Assembly: GCA_026874595.1 (NCBI GenBank)
Contig: CM049314.1
Span: 71,376,300-71,440,299, forward strand
Direction: 5' to 3'
DNA from: Sipunculus nudus
Lineage: Eukaryota; Annelida; Sipuncula; Golfingiida; Sipunculidae
DNA: 64,000 bases
Shown: one piece after another, positions 23,601-36,700 of the stretch
How positions within the stretch are numbered: position 1 is the first letter of the stretch
How the letters are laid out: every line of letters begins with the position of its first letter
Made by a program: the position numbers and the translations under genes
Notes under the pieces: model-generated
What the model was told of the DNA's origin: nothing
Seen by the model: the letters and a program-made list of their open reading frames with translations, nothing else
Database searches by the model: none

Positions 23601-26229
23601 AAAGATTCAGATAAAAACTTCTTAATGGAAAAAGTGGATATGCTTAAAAAAATAGGATTATATATAAACTTAAATGCATTATTCCCTTGAAAGTGAAATA
23701 AAGCTATTAGTCCATTCTGTCCACTTGCCTGTCCATCTGTAAATTTTCATATGCATCACAGTATCTCAAAACTTTTACTGTTTTTCTTCATGACAGTCTT
23801 GTCAGAGTATTAGTTTGCAATCGTATATTTAGAACTTTACTATAACCAAGTAGGAGGGCCCCTTTCCTCTTAGCTTTTCATATTCTTATATAAATGAAAA
23901 ACAATACAATAGAATATTTCTACATCCACCTTCGTGCTGCCCTCACTTTTCCCTTCTCCGAACCCCATCCCAAAGTCAGCCTCAGTAAGCAAGAACAAGA
24001 TGAATTAGATATATTCATACTTTAATATTTTGTATAACTATTTATCCATAGGTACCAATGTAAATGCCAGAAATTATGTCAATATTGTGAAATATGTAGA
24101 CATAGTGGGCATCACAATAATGTACCTTGTCAAGACTAAAGAGATATTGTGTCATACAGTCACAAATTCATAAACCATTTCATCAGCATAGTTAATCATA
24201 ACATCATATCTGTCAAATTGAAAGCTTGCAGACTACCATACACTTTAGATCCTTCAACAAATAGCCTTATCATCATTCTACTACTGCTTATTACTGCTGT
24301 CATTGCATTCATATTTGCTCAAATATAGCACAATTTTCAACCCCTCCTAAATAAATAAAAAATAAACCACGATATTTGACTCTATTAATCCATCAGTCAG
24401 GTAATTTCATTTATCATTTACTCACATATTACATTACATTCCTTTATAATAGCCCAACATGTCCATGATATTCATAAGCTTTATCGACTCAGTATAGTAT
24501 CACAGTGGAGAAACATTTATAGTCAAATCACGATCAGCTGAGCGCCGTGACCCATGGGTCCCTTGTTTATGAGACCGTGTCAGACCCAGGCTTTACCCAG
24601 CCCCTCTTCAGTCACCTGTATGTCCTCTACTTGACCTTTCAGGCCAATTATGCACGCTTGACACGGGGCATATACTTGCAGCTGGGCAGCTTATTGCTTG
24701 CCACAGCTGATCCAGGTGTCCAAACCAGCTCATCTATTAGTTGTTTAGACCAACAGCATAACAATAAACAATGAATAGATAAATTGTTATAGGTCTATAA
24801 TAACAACTTTAAAAATAATCGGTAGAAAAGGAATTTGACTGTTGATGAGTAACAGGGAATTACCTTGCAGTACTGTTGTTTATTGATTTTGTATTGATTG
24901 ATGAAAATGTATTCCAAGTAACACCATGGAGTCACCTATGGTATTTTTCTTTTCAATTTTAATAATAATAAAAAAATTATATTGTTCTATACTATTAGGA
25001 ATTATATGAAGGAAATTAATGATTGACAAAGATGCAGTAGATAATATAAATCTAAATTCCCAGGTCTTTTCCAGGTGTTTCAGCTTGTTAATTTATATTT
25101 ATTTCAAAATTTAAAAAAGTTAAAATGTCAAAATTTTTAAATTTTACTCAGACAGGTACTGATTAAAGATATCAATATGTTTCACTTATGAATTCAGACA
25201 CGTGGCTGTAACAGCTGTCACAAGACTATGTAAATAATCAGTATTTATATTACTGGTTCCTATATTTCAGTTAATAAAATTAAACTTGCCTATCTCTAGT
25301 TTTCTCCTTGTATTATTTATAAGTTGTTCTTATCCTTGGGTTATTTTTTACACATATAATGGTTTCATAGCTGAGATACTTCAGATTTTTTCTGATACAT
25401 TTAAAAAAAAAATGAATATGATAAAAAATCAGATCTTAGACAAGTTCTCATTATGATTTCTGTAATGATAATAATTGTCTTAAGGCTCTTGCTATGTCTA
25501 GTGCATAGATTGATGTGAAGGTAGTCCAAAGTGAATATTATAGTTTTATTTTTTAATATAAATAAAATTCATAAATCCAAGTACTTATGATCATTATTTA
25601 AATTTGTGATATTTGTTTATTTGGGATTCTCAAGAACTTTGTTTGGCTGAAACTGAATAAATATCAGACATGGTGCAGTACTTTGGAAATGTATTTGAAT
25701 GCAAATATGAATATGTACTCCATAATTTCATGTATAAGGATAGGAATACAGGTAATATGAAAGTATTTGAATACATGTGCATTCATGACTATATTCTTTA
25801 TTCATATTATTTTAATAATCATTTATTTCAATAATATTATTAGAAAATCTTTGATAAAAAAACAGCAATTCTGTTATCATTTTTAATTTAAATTATACTT
25901 GACACAATATTTGTTATTAATTTTTAATAAATAATTTAACTTTTAAAATAATTCTGTTGCAATGTAGGTAAAATGTTATGGCTAAGTCAAAACCTGTGTT
26001 ATAATAGCACACCATTTCCAACTGTAAATAATATGAGTGACATCAAGCCTCTTCCCTGTCTTCACGGATATTATCAAAATCTTACATAACTTGAGTTAAA
26101 CACCATCAACTCATAATAGAGCTTATATTACCTCACAAAACCAGCCTTTGCCTACCTCCTCTCCCAAATCATATTTTGTGATCATATATCACATAACAGC
26201 TGAGTGCCGTGACCCATGGGTCCCTTGTT
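20696..26229 (+). mobile_element. Nested or tandem HINE-type elements (outer)
   Basis: A 5'-truncated family A-like head (AAGTCATCTGAGCTATAGTC) begins at about 20696 with a CCGTCCATCC microsatellite. A second, complete head begins near 21375. Two 3' ends follow: CAGCTGAGCGCCGTGACCCA near 24535-24566 and CAGCTGAGTGCCGTGACCCA near 26198-26229, each running into CCCTTGTTT. Two heads and two tails are best read as one element inside another. The core unit (TGTCCCCAAAATCTCCTACC and following) recurs near 20820, 21537 and 22217, about 700 bp apart. A poly-C tract lies near 22871-22887. No protein-coding gene is supported. Confidence 0.65.
21375..24566 (+). mobile_element. Inner HINE-type element 3 (complete ends)
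   Basis: The left end TTTTTAGCTCAGCTGACTAT and right end CGATCAGCTGAGCGCCGTGA, then CCCATGGGTCCCTTGTTT, make a self-consistent element of about 3.2 kb. A long CCGTCCGT-type microsatellite follows the head at 21427-21475. Confidence 0.65.
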
Positions 26230-28286
26230 TTGTTAGTCTCTTTTCAAAGTCAATTTAAAATAGTTGATTATGTATCTTTATAGTATGTAACACCTAATCG
26301 GGTAATATTGAGGATTCGAAAAACGCAAAAGAAAATGATACATGTTGATTTATTTCATGCGAGAGACATTTCTTCTCCTATCAGTCATGAACCCAAAATA
26401 AATCCTGTCACATGAGACTTACTGAAATATATTATAAGTATTAATTGTCATGTTTTCATGAAATAATCTTGCACATAAACCATTCAGCAATGTTCACTTT
26501 TGGATATTCTGTTCACTGAAATGTGCGTGCAGAATGCACATTCTTGCGATTCGTTGAAAGAGTTTATGTTGACCTTTGACCATCATAATTAATTTTGAGC
26601 TCACGGACTGATCTCGTGATGAATAGGATTTTGCCTCTAGTTACCGATATCTGTTGTATGTGGCATTGCGTGCCCAAGTCCTCGTCATTTGTGAATTCTA
26701 ATGCTATGCTAAATCTGTACAAAATTAATGTATTATTATATATGGTACTCGGATCGTTTTGCCAAAATAAAAGAATGTAAATATTCGTATTTAACGGAGT
26801 GTTGGTTATATGTGGTGTGGTCGAAATGCTTGTCTATGTTAAAATCTGTTATGAAACACTTAATAGGTAATGTCCGCCCGGAACCCTTGTTAAAATAACC
26901 GGTTAAGTGAAAATCTTTGTATGATTGCAGCACATGCACGCTGTTTATGATGTTGAAAAATATATCTGTACAGGTCCCATGAGCTCAGGCACAATGGCAT
27001 AAGGCACATCTGCCATAAATCTGGGAAAGTTCTTAGTGCAATTCCCAAGACAATCTTGATTTACGCACACTTTAACACGGAAAAATCGCACACTAAGACG
27101 AAATAAATGTAAAACACGTAAATTATTCTGAAGCATTTTAATGCCGATGAGAGTAGCAGTCCATACTTAGCAGTTCTTCCTATCATCATTAATTACCACG
27201 GGAATGTCCATGAATGAAACAGCAGCTACATGTTAAGCAGTGTTTTATGAATACGAAGAAAAAGCTTTTTTTTATACACAATTCTTACGGTAAAATCAGG
27301 CTGACTCCTATATTCCATAACCGTGTGAAACTTGAAAGGCGGACCACTTTTTGATCTCCAGAGGTATATTGGTTCATACCCTGCACGCTTAGGATCATGG
27401 CTTCATCACTCGATATAGTTTTTAACTGACCAGATTTTTTTTTCATTCAGATTTTAGGGAAACAATATGGAGTGACTTATATAGATGTCCTCCCAAATCT
27501 AACGATTGTCTTCTGTTTTGCTTTCTTCGTTTAACGCTTGTGTGTTCAATGCAAATGTATAGATTTTATATTAATTAGTTCTTTCAATTTTTACACCTAA
27601 AAGGAAATAACAAGCAGCTTAATATTTCCTGTTCTTTTAACATCATAACATAAAATTAATATAAAGAATAAATGAAGCAAAATTTCATTATATATATTAT
27701 ATTATATTTAATATATGGTAATAATATATTACATTTTATCACTAAAATTTCCATGGTCATAAAAAGTCAAAACAATATATTATTATACTCAATTTACGAT
27801 TAATATAACACTTTAGCCGAGGTATCATAATGTGGGAAAATATATTATTGTACTTCTTAATTAATGGTCACCGAATCGTAATAATTCGAATTGATATCTG
27901 ACGTATACTAATACAGTCGAGACACTATAGAACTATTTGGAAATAAGTTTGCGGGTGACTCTGATGAGAGGTTAACCATTACCGTGAAGACAGCAGTTTT
28001 TAACATTCAAAGGTGAACTATTCACAAATACCTGTGCCATAAGTCCTAGCCCGGCTTGAGGTTCCCGAGGCTGTAAAAAAATTAGATTATTTAAAAGTTA
28101 ACCGTCTTCTTTAATTAATTTGCATAGCCCAAACTGGCGTATAACCAGACATAGAGTAACATATCTATAACATGACTGATAAAAATTTGAAGACTTCTTA
28201 CGTTACAGAAATAATTTTTTTTAATCTTCTGGCAAAAACCTGTTCGGTTGCATTGATTTATTTAAGAATACTAATGAGCTCATTCA
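26230..28286. other. Intergenic sequence between HINE elements
   Basis: No gene is recognised. A short stretch near 26751-26800 (GGATCGTTTTGCCAAAATAA) recurs near 55369-55415, so part of this is dispersed repeat. The segment 27640-27900 is extremely AT-rich. Confidence 0.55.
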
Positions 28287-30179
28287 TTTTAGCTCAGCTG
28301 ACTGTAAGTCATCTGAGCTATAGTCGTGGTCCATTGTCCGTCGTCCGTCCGTCTGTCCGTCCGTCCGTCCGTCCGTAGATGTGGCACGTTTTGAAACCGT
28401 AAGACCTAGGAATACAAAATTCAGCATAATGTTAGATGTCCCCAAGATCTCCTACCAAGCCGAAAACTGGGTCTTTGCGACTTCGTTCCTTTGAGAAATT
28501 AAGGAAAAACCTAAATTTTTTATTAAAATCCTATTTTCACACTTCAGGACTGCCTAAAATCAAAACCACTCATCTGTTTTTCCTCATATTTACCATAAAT
28601 ATTCCTCTATATAGTTCCTATGTACATGCCAGAAATTAAGTCTGTAAAATATAAATTCTTTAAGTTATGGGCCCAAACATAATGGACTTTGTAAAAAATC
28701 AGGAAAAATAATAACTCACTTAACATGAAAAATTTTGAAACTAGAGTCTATTTTCTCAAGTATATAACTATGTTTAATTAAGATTCAATTGTTTACCCAA
28801 AATTAGATCTGAATTTTGTAATTTTTTTAAGTTATTAGCATTAAAAAAAAATCAGTACCTTAAATTTTGCCCAACTTTGACCATGGCACGTTTTTTTCCT
28901 GTAAGCACCATTAATTTAATTTTCACAGCATGTAAACATAAATATTTAGTTTGTCTAAATCTGAAATTTGAAAATAAAAGCTTGAAAATTAAGCTAGTTA
29001 TTGATTTTTTTTTCTGTAGTCACTTGCTTTGATTGCAGATGCAGGGTCCCGCTCCAGGTCACTGGAAGTCAGCTATGCCAGGGTTTCTGTTTTTTACAGT
29101 CACTGGGGGAGATCCCCTGCTGTACAGGTGTACAGTTATTCTCAAATCACCACCCCAATCACCCCCCCCCCCCAGCAAACCCAACCCACCAAGTGTTATG
29201 CAGTAATTGTTATTGTTTTCACTGTATCTCCTTAATTGTAATGCTGTTTCCACTCCGATATGCAAAAACTTTCATTGAAAAAATAATTCAAGGTGTAATC
29301 CAGAAGATGCAATGTTGTGTAATGTAGCATTTTTAAAGAAATCAATTTTCTTTTAAATGATTTTAACAAATATAAATGAACCAATCAGTATGCTTAAATT
29401 ATTATAAAATATGAAGCACATTATGGATAAATAAAGACACAATTAAAAATTGTGAAATCTAAATCAAGTATTATTTTTAGATATTTATTGTTTTGCAGAT
29501 TTAAAAGATATATTTTTGTGGTAAAAAATAAATAAACATTTGTATGCATGATGTGGTGTTATCTGACAAGATTGAGATTTATGATGATGCAATTGGGAAT
29601 TATGAATCAACTTTTATATTCAGATATATATGTTAAATTGGAAATGTATAGAAATATAAACTTAAATTAGAAAATAATTGATGTGATAAAAAAATCAGGA
29701 TTTAATACAAACATTTGTTCATTATTTTCCTGTCTCAGCAGAATTTGAGATCAGGCTTTGTTTGCCCTGTTTTATGTTGTTAATTAGCTATATTTCAATT
29801 GTATACATTTCATTAAAAAAAATACATATATATTTAATAATATATATTATACAAAAAAAATAGATGCAATTGAACAAATGTGTAAACTACTGAAATGTCA
29901 ACAGTTAATCGAAAAACCAACTAATGATCATGGTAATAGTACAGATCATTTGTTCACAAACTGCTCACATGCTTTAGTTTCAACATTAGGAAACACATGG
30001 TCAGGTCACAAAATATTTTTTGCAACAATTTCTTGCTCAGCAATACAAACCAATCATATAAACCAACCATGGCCTTTATTACCTCTTCCTCTTACACTTT
30101 ATCTCCATTAGATATTATTTTAGATTTTTACCTTCAAGGTTAACGTCAGCTGAGCACAGTGACCCATAGGTCCCTTGTT
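28287..30179 (+). mobile_element. HINE-type element 4, complete ends
   Basis: The element opens with TTTTAGCTCAGCTGACTGTA, has a pure CCGT tetranucleotide run near 28336-28376, shares its core with element 3, and ends with GTCAGCTGAGCACAGTGACC, then CATAGGTCCCTTGTTT. The sub-terminal GCTCAGCTGAC / GTCAGCTGAGC pair is a perfect 11-bp inverted repeat. Its 3' palindrome is slightly worn (CCCATAGG). A poly-C tract lies near 29163-29173. It is non-autonomous, with no ORF of note. Confidence 0.78.
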
Positions 30180-30548
30180 TTACATTAATCCTGAATCAAA
30201 TACGAAATTGGCATATGGATACGAGTACATTACTGATAAAATACTTACAAGGGGTGTCAATTCTATGTCTCTTCGGTGATTATATCTCTGAAAATATAAA
30301 ACCATGGGTATTCCAACTTCAGATAATCAAAGATGGATGCACTATTTTTTTTAAGAAAAATATTCCTGGGAGGTCTTAAAGTATACTATGATACAAAACT
30401 ATTTAATGCATACGGAAACATGCAATGCCGTGTCTTGCTTATCCTATAGTTTGTTTAGTGCGTTTGTAAATCACACAAAGAGCCGCACTTTTCTTTTATT
30501 AAACCAACATTAGTTCTATAATGGTATGCTCGGAAGGACTCGTTTCCC
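30180..30548. other. 3' flank of the minus-strand lectin gene
   Basis: This is short intergenic sequence between HINE element 4 and the poly(A) signals of the minus-strand gene; nothing else is visible. Confidence 0.6.
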
Positions 30549-30559
30549 TTTATTTTATT
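30549..30559 (-). terminator. Overlapping poly(A) signals of the minus-strand CTLD gene
   Basis: Read on the minus strand, two overlapping AATAAA hexamers lie 22-32 nt after the stop codon at 30581-30583. This fits a gene end with a short 3' UTR. Confidence 0.6.
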
Positions 30560-30580
30560 TAAAATATGCATATTATGAAT

Positions 30581-30723
30581 TTAAGTTTTCGCATATATAT
30601 ATGTAGAGTATAAACTTGCTTTGACTTGTTGAAGTCGTTTGTATATAATAAAAAGAATAACAATCAGAATAAAGCCAGCTGTTCCAAATATTACAGCCGT
30701 TGATAATACTCCTACGAAAACTC
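30581..30723 (-). CDS. TM and cytoplasmic tail exon with stop
   Basis: After acceptor TTTCAG it encodes FVGVLSTAVIFGTAGFILIV and further hydrophobics, then YKRLQQVKASLYSTYIYAKT and TAA. This is one TM helix followed by a basic stop-transfer and a short tyrosine-containing tail. Confidence 0.8.
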
Positions 30724-33700
30724 CTGAAAAAAAAATAAAAACATATTTAAAGTTTTAAAATAGTGTTCATGTAAATATTAGAAGGATTTATTCCTTCACA
30801 ACATGGTCCCTCCAGACCGGCTTTAGTTAAAACCATCAAGATGTGCATGTGGCTTTAGCGTTTATCATTTAAGGTTCATGGTTCTGCCTGTTATGGGACA
30901 GGTGGGTGCTCTTTGTACAGTGCAAGCGATGTTTTGAGACATTAATCTAACTGCTTGATTCAAATTTTCGACAAGATACGGCGTTAGTTTTATATTAATG
31001 CCGACTCATTATACTCGTTGCTGGAATGGACTATAGGAAGATGTACTTTTGTTGGTCTTGGACTGATTGCAACATGTACAGTTTTACTCTGGTCAAAAAG
31101 ATTGTCTAACAATTTATTATTTTCTTCTCTGTACAGAAGCAGAATCATTTATATATGACAGAAGCCAGAATCTTAAAACAATATGCGTTTCTGTGACTTC
31201 ACATTCTAAAATTGTTCCTTTATACAATCAATTACTCGTTAATTTTAAGTTTTGACAGGTTTGCATAAAACATTTCGCTTATCATATGTGCAATAATCCA
31301 ACCATTTTTCAAAATGTCGAATCTTATTGTACTAGCTTGCGGCAAGCCTGTTGTTCCTGCAGGTCGTGATGGCTCTGTACCATACCTTGTATCTGTAGGA
31401 AACAGGGTGAAACAAGACAAACCGCAAAAATGTAATCATTATTCTGAGTAGACATGGTCTGCTGAACGACCGTTATAAAATGTCTGTTTACAATAACTAG
31501 TTCCGAATATGGAAAAGAAAGGATTCAGCGCGTTTGTACCAATACCGACAAGAATTTAATTAATTATATGATAAAAATGTGTTATTGCTGAATCTTATGG
31601 ATTTCATGTTTTAAGCAGGGTCCATTTGTATCCAGAGATCAATGTGGCTACGTAAGGTTTACCCCATATTAGTTTATACAAGGATCACACAAGGATCATA
31701 CAACTTCTTTATCCAATGTTTGACCAATGAAAAATAGATTCTATTTATAATATATCTGGTACACGAAGCCATTCAACCTATTATAAAATTAAAGTTACTA
31801 CTTACATTCAGATGAGCACACAGCTTGATATTTGGATGAACACGCAGCCACGCGCCATTCATAGTGACCGTCACGTGTTTTATCGATTATAGAGCAGTTT
31901 CCATTGAGGCCTGGCTCCTTGCTACCCCAAAATGTTACTGTACTAGATGATCCTAAGAAAGATTAAGATATATATTTTTGAGTGTTTGAGTAATTTATCC
32001 AGGAAAAGCAACTTTCACTTTCGTTTTGTCAATAAAGATTACGGGAAGCTTGTACTTCAGTGCGTTTGAAGAAAACATATTTTAAACTTGAATATTCTGA
32101 GATGTAAAATTACCTCAAATAGACATGTAAAGTAAGCAAATATAGTATACGTTCATTAACTATATATTGACATTGTGCCCAAATGTTTTTGGCTGTAAAA
32201 CTAATTGCCTTAAATGGGTTAAACATTTGTGTAATTGGATAATTTGTAACTTTACTTCAATTACTTAGAATATCAAATTTTTAAACCTGGTTCACTGTTC
32301 GGGTACACCCATTCCTCACGTCGTAGACCAATCCAGTAAAATTGTTTATTATCCTTTGGTCCTGTGAAGAATTTTGGAGAGAGCTCTCTTACGAAACTAT
32401 CTTCTTCTGTTCCACCGAACACTGCCAACTGCCAGCCACGATGAGCGCAATAAGCTTTTGCTTGTTCCCAGTTCATTCTCATAGAATTTCGAACATAGCA
32501 CACCGATCTGATGACGTGACAATGTGATGAGGGCATTCCGATACGTGAGCAACTTCTACAACCTGAAATAAAAATAATCTTAGTCATCTTGTTCGGGGTC
32601 ATTCATGAACTGTTGTTTTTTCTCCGTTTATACGCTCGATATCTTTCGTGAGTTATCATATACTTCAAATCATATTGTTTTTTTTTATGGTTTAGCATTG
32701 ACCATGTCGAAGAAGTAGAAAGACCTTTTTGAAGCACAACAGTTGGTCAGAAACCTAAACTAATATCCTTCAGCTAAAGAGACATTTGTTTTCAATAATC
32801 TGCAGTAGTAATAGCATAAATGAGAAAAAAAATATATATGGATACTTTTAGATATTAGTACAATGCTGCATTTGATATCACAGCTACCCAATTAACTCCT
32901 AAATTGATTGTAGCCATACCCTGCGCTTCACAGATGGCCCCTTTGTTGGCTAACACGCACCTCCCGGCGTCTATCTCAATATCTCTGGTATTAAGGTAAG
33001 CACAGTTGGTGTTCCAAGGACGTCTTAAAAATTGCCCTTCTACAAATGTACATAAATAATGTATAGATATGACATCTGTAGTAGTGACAGAACTCTTCTT
33101 TTTTCATAGGGGTCAAATGTTTACACTATTCTCTTTTAAATGTCAAGCAACAATATTAGATATTGCATGTTATCACTATACTTCATAATTATTATTTTTT
33201 CATATAATAACCCCTTCATTTAATAATAATTAAAATAATATATATATATATGATATTTATCTGTGTTTTGTTTCTATATGTATCTATATAATTATGACTC
33301 TTGTCTTTCTGTAGCTCTCCGTCTCTTTTATGCATGACCTAATTCAAGCATCAGTAGGCATGTGGACTTACTAGGGGTCGTACAATCTAGCCAAAGGAAA
33401 TCACCGAACCGCACTCTTTGTAGACCCAGCCAGCTTGTCTGAAGATGCTTTTGTTGCATAAACTGCGTGACTCTTTTCTGGTCGGATGCGTTTAATATAA
33501 CTGGAAGTGTACAACCTGTAGAGCACGAGTCACATTGCTCTGCCACTCGGACCCATGTGCTGCACTTGTGGAGTTTAACTTCCTGAACACCTGTTACATT
33601 ACAAATATAACTTTTAATAAAGCATTCCACAAATTTTACTGATGCATAAAATTATTACAAGAAAAAAAATTTTCCGCGTGACATCTGATGCCTTCTGTAT

Positions 33701-36700
33701 TCGAAAAAGTTATTTACATATGTAATTTACACTGCATTTAAATGAAAATAAAGTTAAATGTGAGAGAATTTTTCTTATTAATTATGAACATGTGAAGTTA
33801 TAGCACATGCAGATGATATTTGTGTTAGTACAGGAGGATCAGACGTATATATCCCTCACTTTTAATCAGCGGGGACTGATCAGTGTAATTGTCCCTCTGC
33901 TGTTCAGAGAATAATATTTAAACATTTGAAAGGAGATATATTAAGAATTAGAATTCAATTTCTTAGTTAAATGTGAAATATTATATATCAATACCTGGTT
34001 GAGAGGTAGAAACATAATACCTTATTTTTAAACCTTATACTTAATTGTAATATAATTGAATGTGTCACACCGACAAAATAGACAAAAATATATAATAAAG
34101 AAAAGTTCTCCCAACTTTGAAAAAGCCTACGGTTGAAGATAAAGTGATCCCAATAAGCGTAAAATGCAGTTAACGTCGGTCATCAAGAACATATTATTTA
34201 AAGATAAATAATAGATAATTACTCTCATCAAGCTCCATATCGATATCTAGCTGCGCATCATAAGAATGGTTATCCGTTGGCTTTATGTCCAAATATTCTT
34301 TACTCTGTAGATTACCTAGATATGAAAATGAGCATTTAGTTATAAAAGACGCACAGTTTCGTGCAGAGCCAAGGTGCAGGGAAATGTCTATAACTCACTA
34401 AGACTTCTGTGTGGTAAAGGTAAAGTCTATTGGGCTTTTACTGCCGAGCCAAACTTGCTCATCATGCCGGAGCCTATTCCGGTTGCTGTAACTCTAGGAG
34501 TTAAACTTCTCCTGGATGGAACGTTAGTCCATCACAGGTTAACTCCCGAGTATTTATTGGTACCCCTTTCTACTGCTGGGTGGACAGAGGCACACTTGCG
34601 GTTAGAGCTTTGCCTAAGGGTCTTGGCACGATGGGGCTCTGACCGGGATTCGAAATCACGACCTCTCGATCATGAGCCCGGGACCTTAATCATTAAACCA
34701 CCGGCTCCGCATGACTTCAGTGTGATGTGATCATAAGTTTCAATTTGAAAAACAGTCGAACCTCTTTTAGTGGGCACCTCCATAAAGCGGGCACATCTAT
34801 AAAGTGGGAACTCTTGGCAGTCCCTTTTCTTCTTCGATTTATTATGTTTAGCTAATGTGGGTTCCTCTATATTTTGTAAAGTTGGCATTCCCCCCACCCC
34901 GATAATCTGGGCACTTCATCATTTTTGCCATTTGAAGTATCTTCCTATTTAAACTTTCAGAGCTTTATTTATTGTGAATTCGTAATTTTGCAATCAGAAT
35001 AACGGTTAATTATTAAATACATATCTTTTAAATATTAATGATAATGATCACACAGATGACAAAGGTCAGAGATTTATTACTGTCTCATTGCATAATCAAA
35101 ATAATAACCTTCTTGATTCAAGGCTGGGCATGAGATAATTGCATACTAATTAGACTTCTTTTTCAGACCTCAGCCAAGCCGGACTGGCTATTCCAATGAA
35201 AGTTTATAGCCAGCAGTGAATGTACCACTCGATAGCAATTCATATTGTACTGATAGTCATACTTTGTTCTGATAGTCGCTAGACTTCCTTATGTCAGTAA
35301 AGAAACTGTTAGCTAATACTTATAAAAGGAATCTGGTCCACGTTTGTTTGCAATGATCTCTTAAAACGCTTTGTTTACAATACAGTGCCACACATCATTT
35401 TAAAGGTTATTATCCCCGCAGTGACATAGGCGATATGAGAATAAATAATTTTTAAGGTACATATAATTTTGAGTGATTTTTCCGTTTTTACTGACTTGCC
35501 CGGGGGTTAGACCGAGCACAGCCGAACTGCCTTCGGCAATGACCGGGATACGTGCATCGCGGTCACTCAACCTAAAACACTATTAAGGACTATTTTTCAT
35601 ATGAATAGCGCTTGCTTTTAGTGAGGGATTTGAGCATGTCTGGCCTTAGATTTGAACGAACCACTCACCCACGTGCGTGGTAAGTAAAAGAGAAAAAACA
35701 TATGTTTCTCGCTTATGAAATGGAAGTTCAACCCAGCAGGATTAATGACAAAACCTAACTCAAGGTCTCAATTTCAGGAACAGGGGGGTGGTGGGCTGGA
35801 GTGATGGAGGTGGTTTCAGGCCTCAAAATTAGCCTAATATAATGAAAAATGGCTGCGGTGGCTGAAAATGAAATACGGACCCTCTGCATGGAGTCCCGTT
35901 CGGTCCGCTTCTGCTACTTACGATGTATGCATATTTATGTTTCTTTCTTCAGGTACATTTTCCTTGCAATGTGTATTTAATAAATCTTTCATCTGTTCCT
36001 CACATCAACCTAATCTTTATACATCCAAAGATAGAATTCAGTCAAATATCATCGAAAAAATTAAAGCCCCTGCGTCTCATCCCGGTTCACAATGTTAACA
36101 TCATCACTAATCAGGTCTTCAAGTAAGCATGCCGGGGTATGAATTTTTTGCCACGGGCATAGCGCCACAAAATAAATGTAAAAAAAATATTTATAAATAT
36201 ATCTTATCGAGACAGTTGCCCACTGAAAACCTATATTTACTGTTAACCTTTAGAATAAAAAATGAGCCATCATTCCACATCTCAGTTAATGTATTTCCCG
36301 ACCCTGGAAATAAGCCTAGTATACCGGTGTATCAGCTAGTAGTTCATACCATGAATGGACACCCTGCTCATTCACCCAATTACTTGCTACTCTTAGATCA
36401 AGGTAATAGCGACAGGTCTCCCCGGCACAGTGCAATTTTTACTTAGCACTAAATGATCAACACCAACCACTGATCATTTGCATGCATTTTGTGTCCTATT
36501 CACTGTTACTCTCAACTTATAAAATGTCACCCCAAACAGAAATGTAAAGGTATTGGACAGCCCCAATTCTACCTGTTCAACGTATCTGAGAGTGGCTTGT
36601 CTTAGAGAAAGTTTGTAGAACAGTATGGTATATCTAAGGATGCACTACATGATCAATGCTTACAGGTTATGTCCATCCATATATATGTTATAACACATAC

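Noticed and set aside
28317-28378. Open frame ending in repeated RPSV residues
   Set aside because: It is the translation of the CCGT microsatellite in a HINE-type element, not a gene.
34194-34315. ITAM in the tail reading (YLDI then SYDAQ)
   Set aside because: The second tyrosine has Q at +3, so the YxxL/I pair is incomplete, and the exon is more likely an extracellular linker.
34630-34714. Possible tRNA gene
   Set aside because: Box A and B-like sequences are present, but they head a SINE with a V-SINE-like body, and no clean cloverleaf or acceptor stem is seen.
34374-34730. 118-codon plus-strand frame
   Set aside because: It is the antisense of a tRNA-derived SINE.
36129-36446. 105-codon plus frame inside the TIR element
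   Set aside because: It has no transposase or other recognisable motif.
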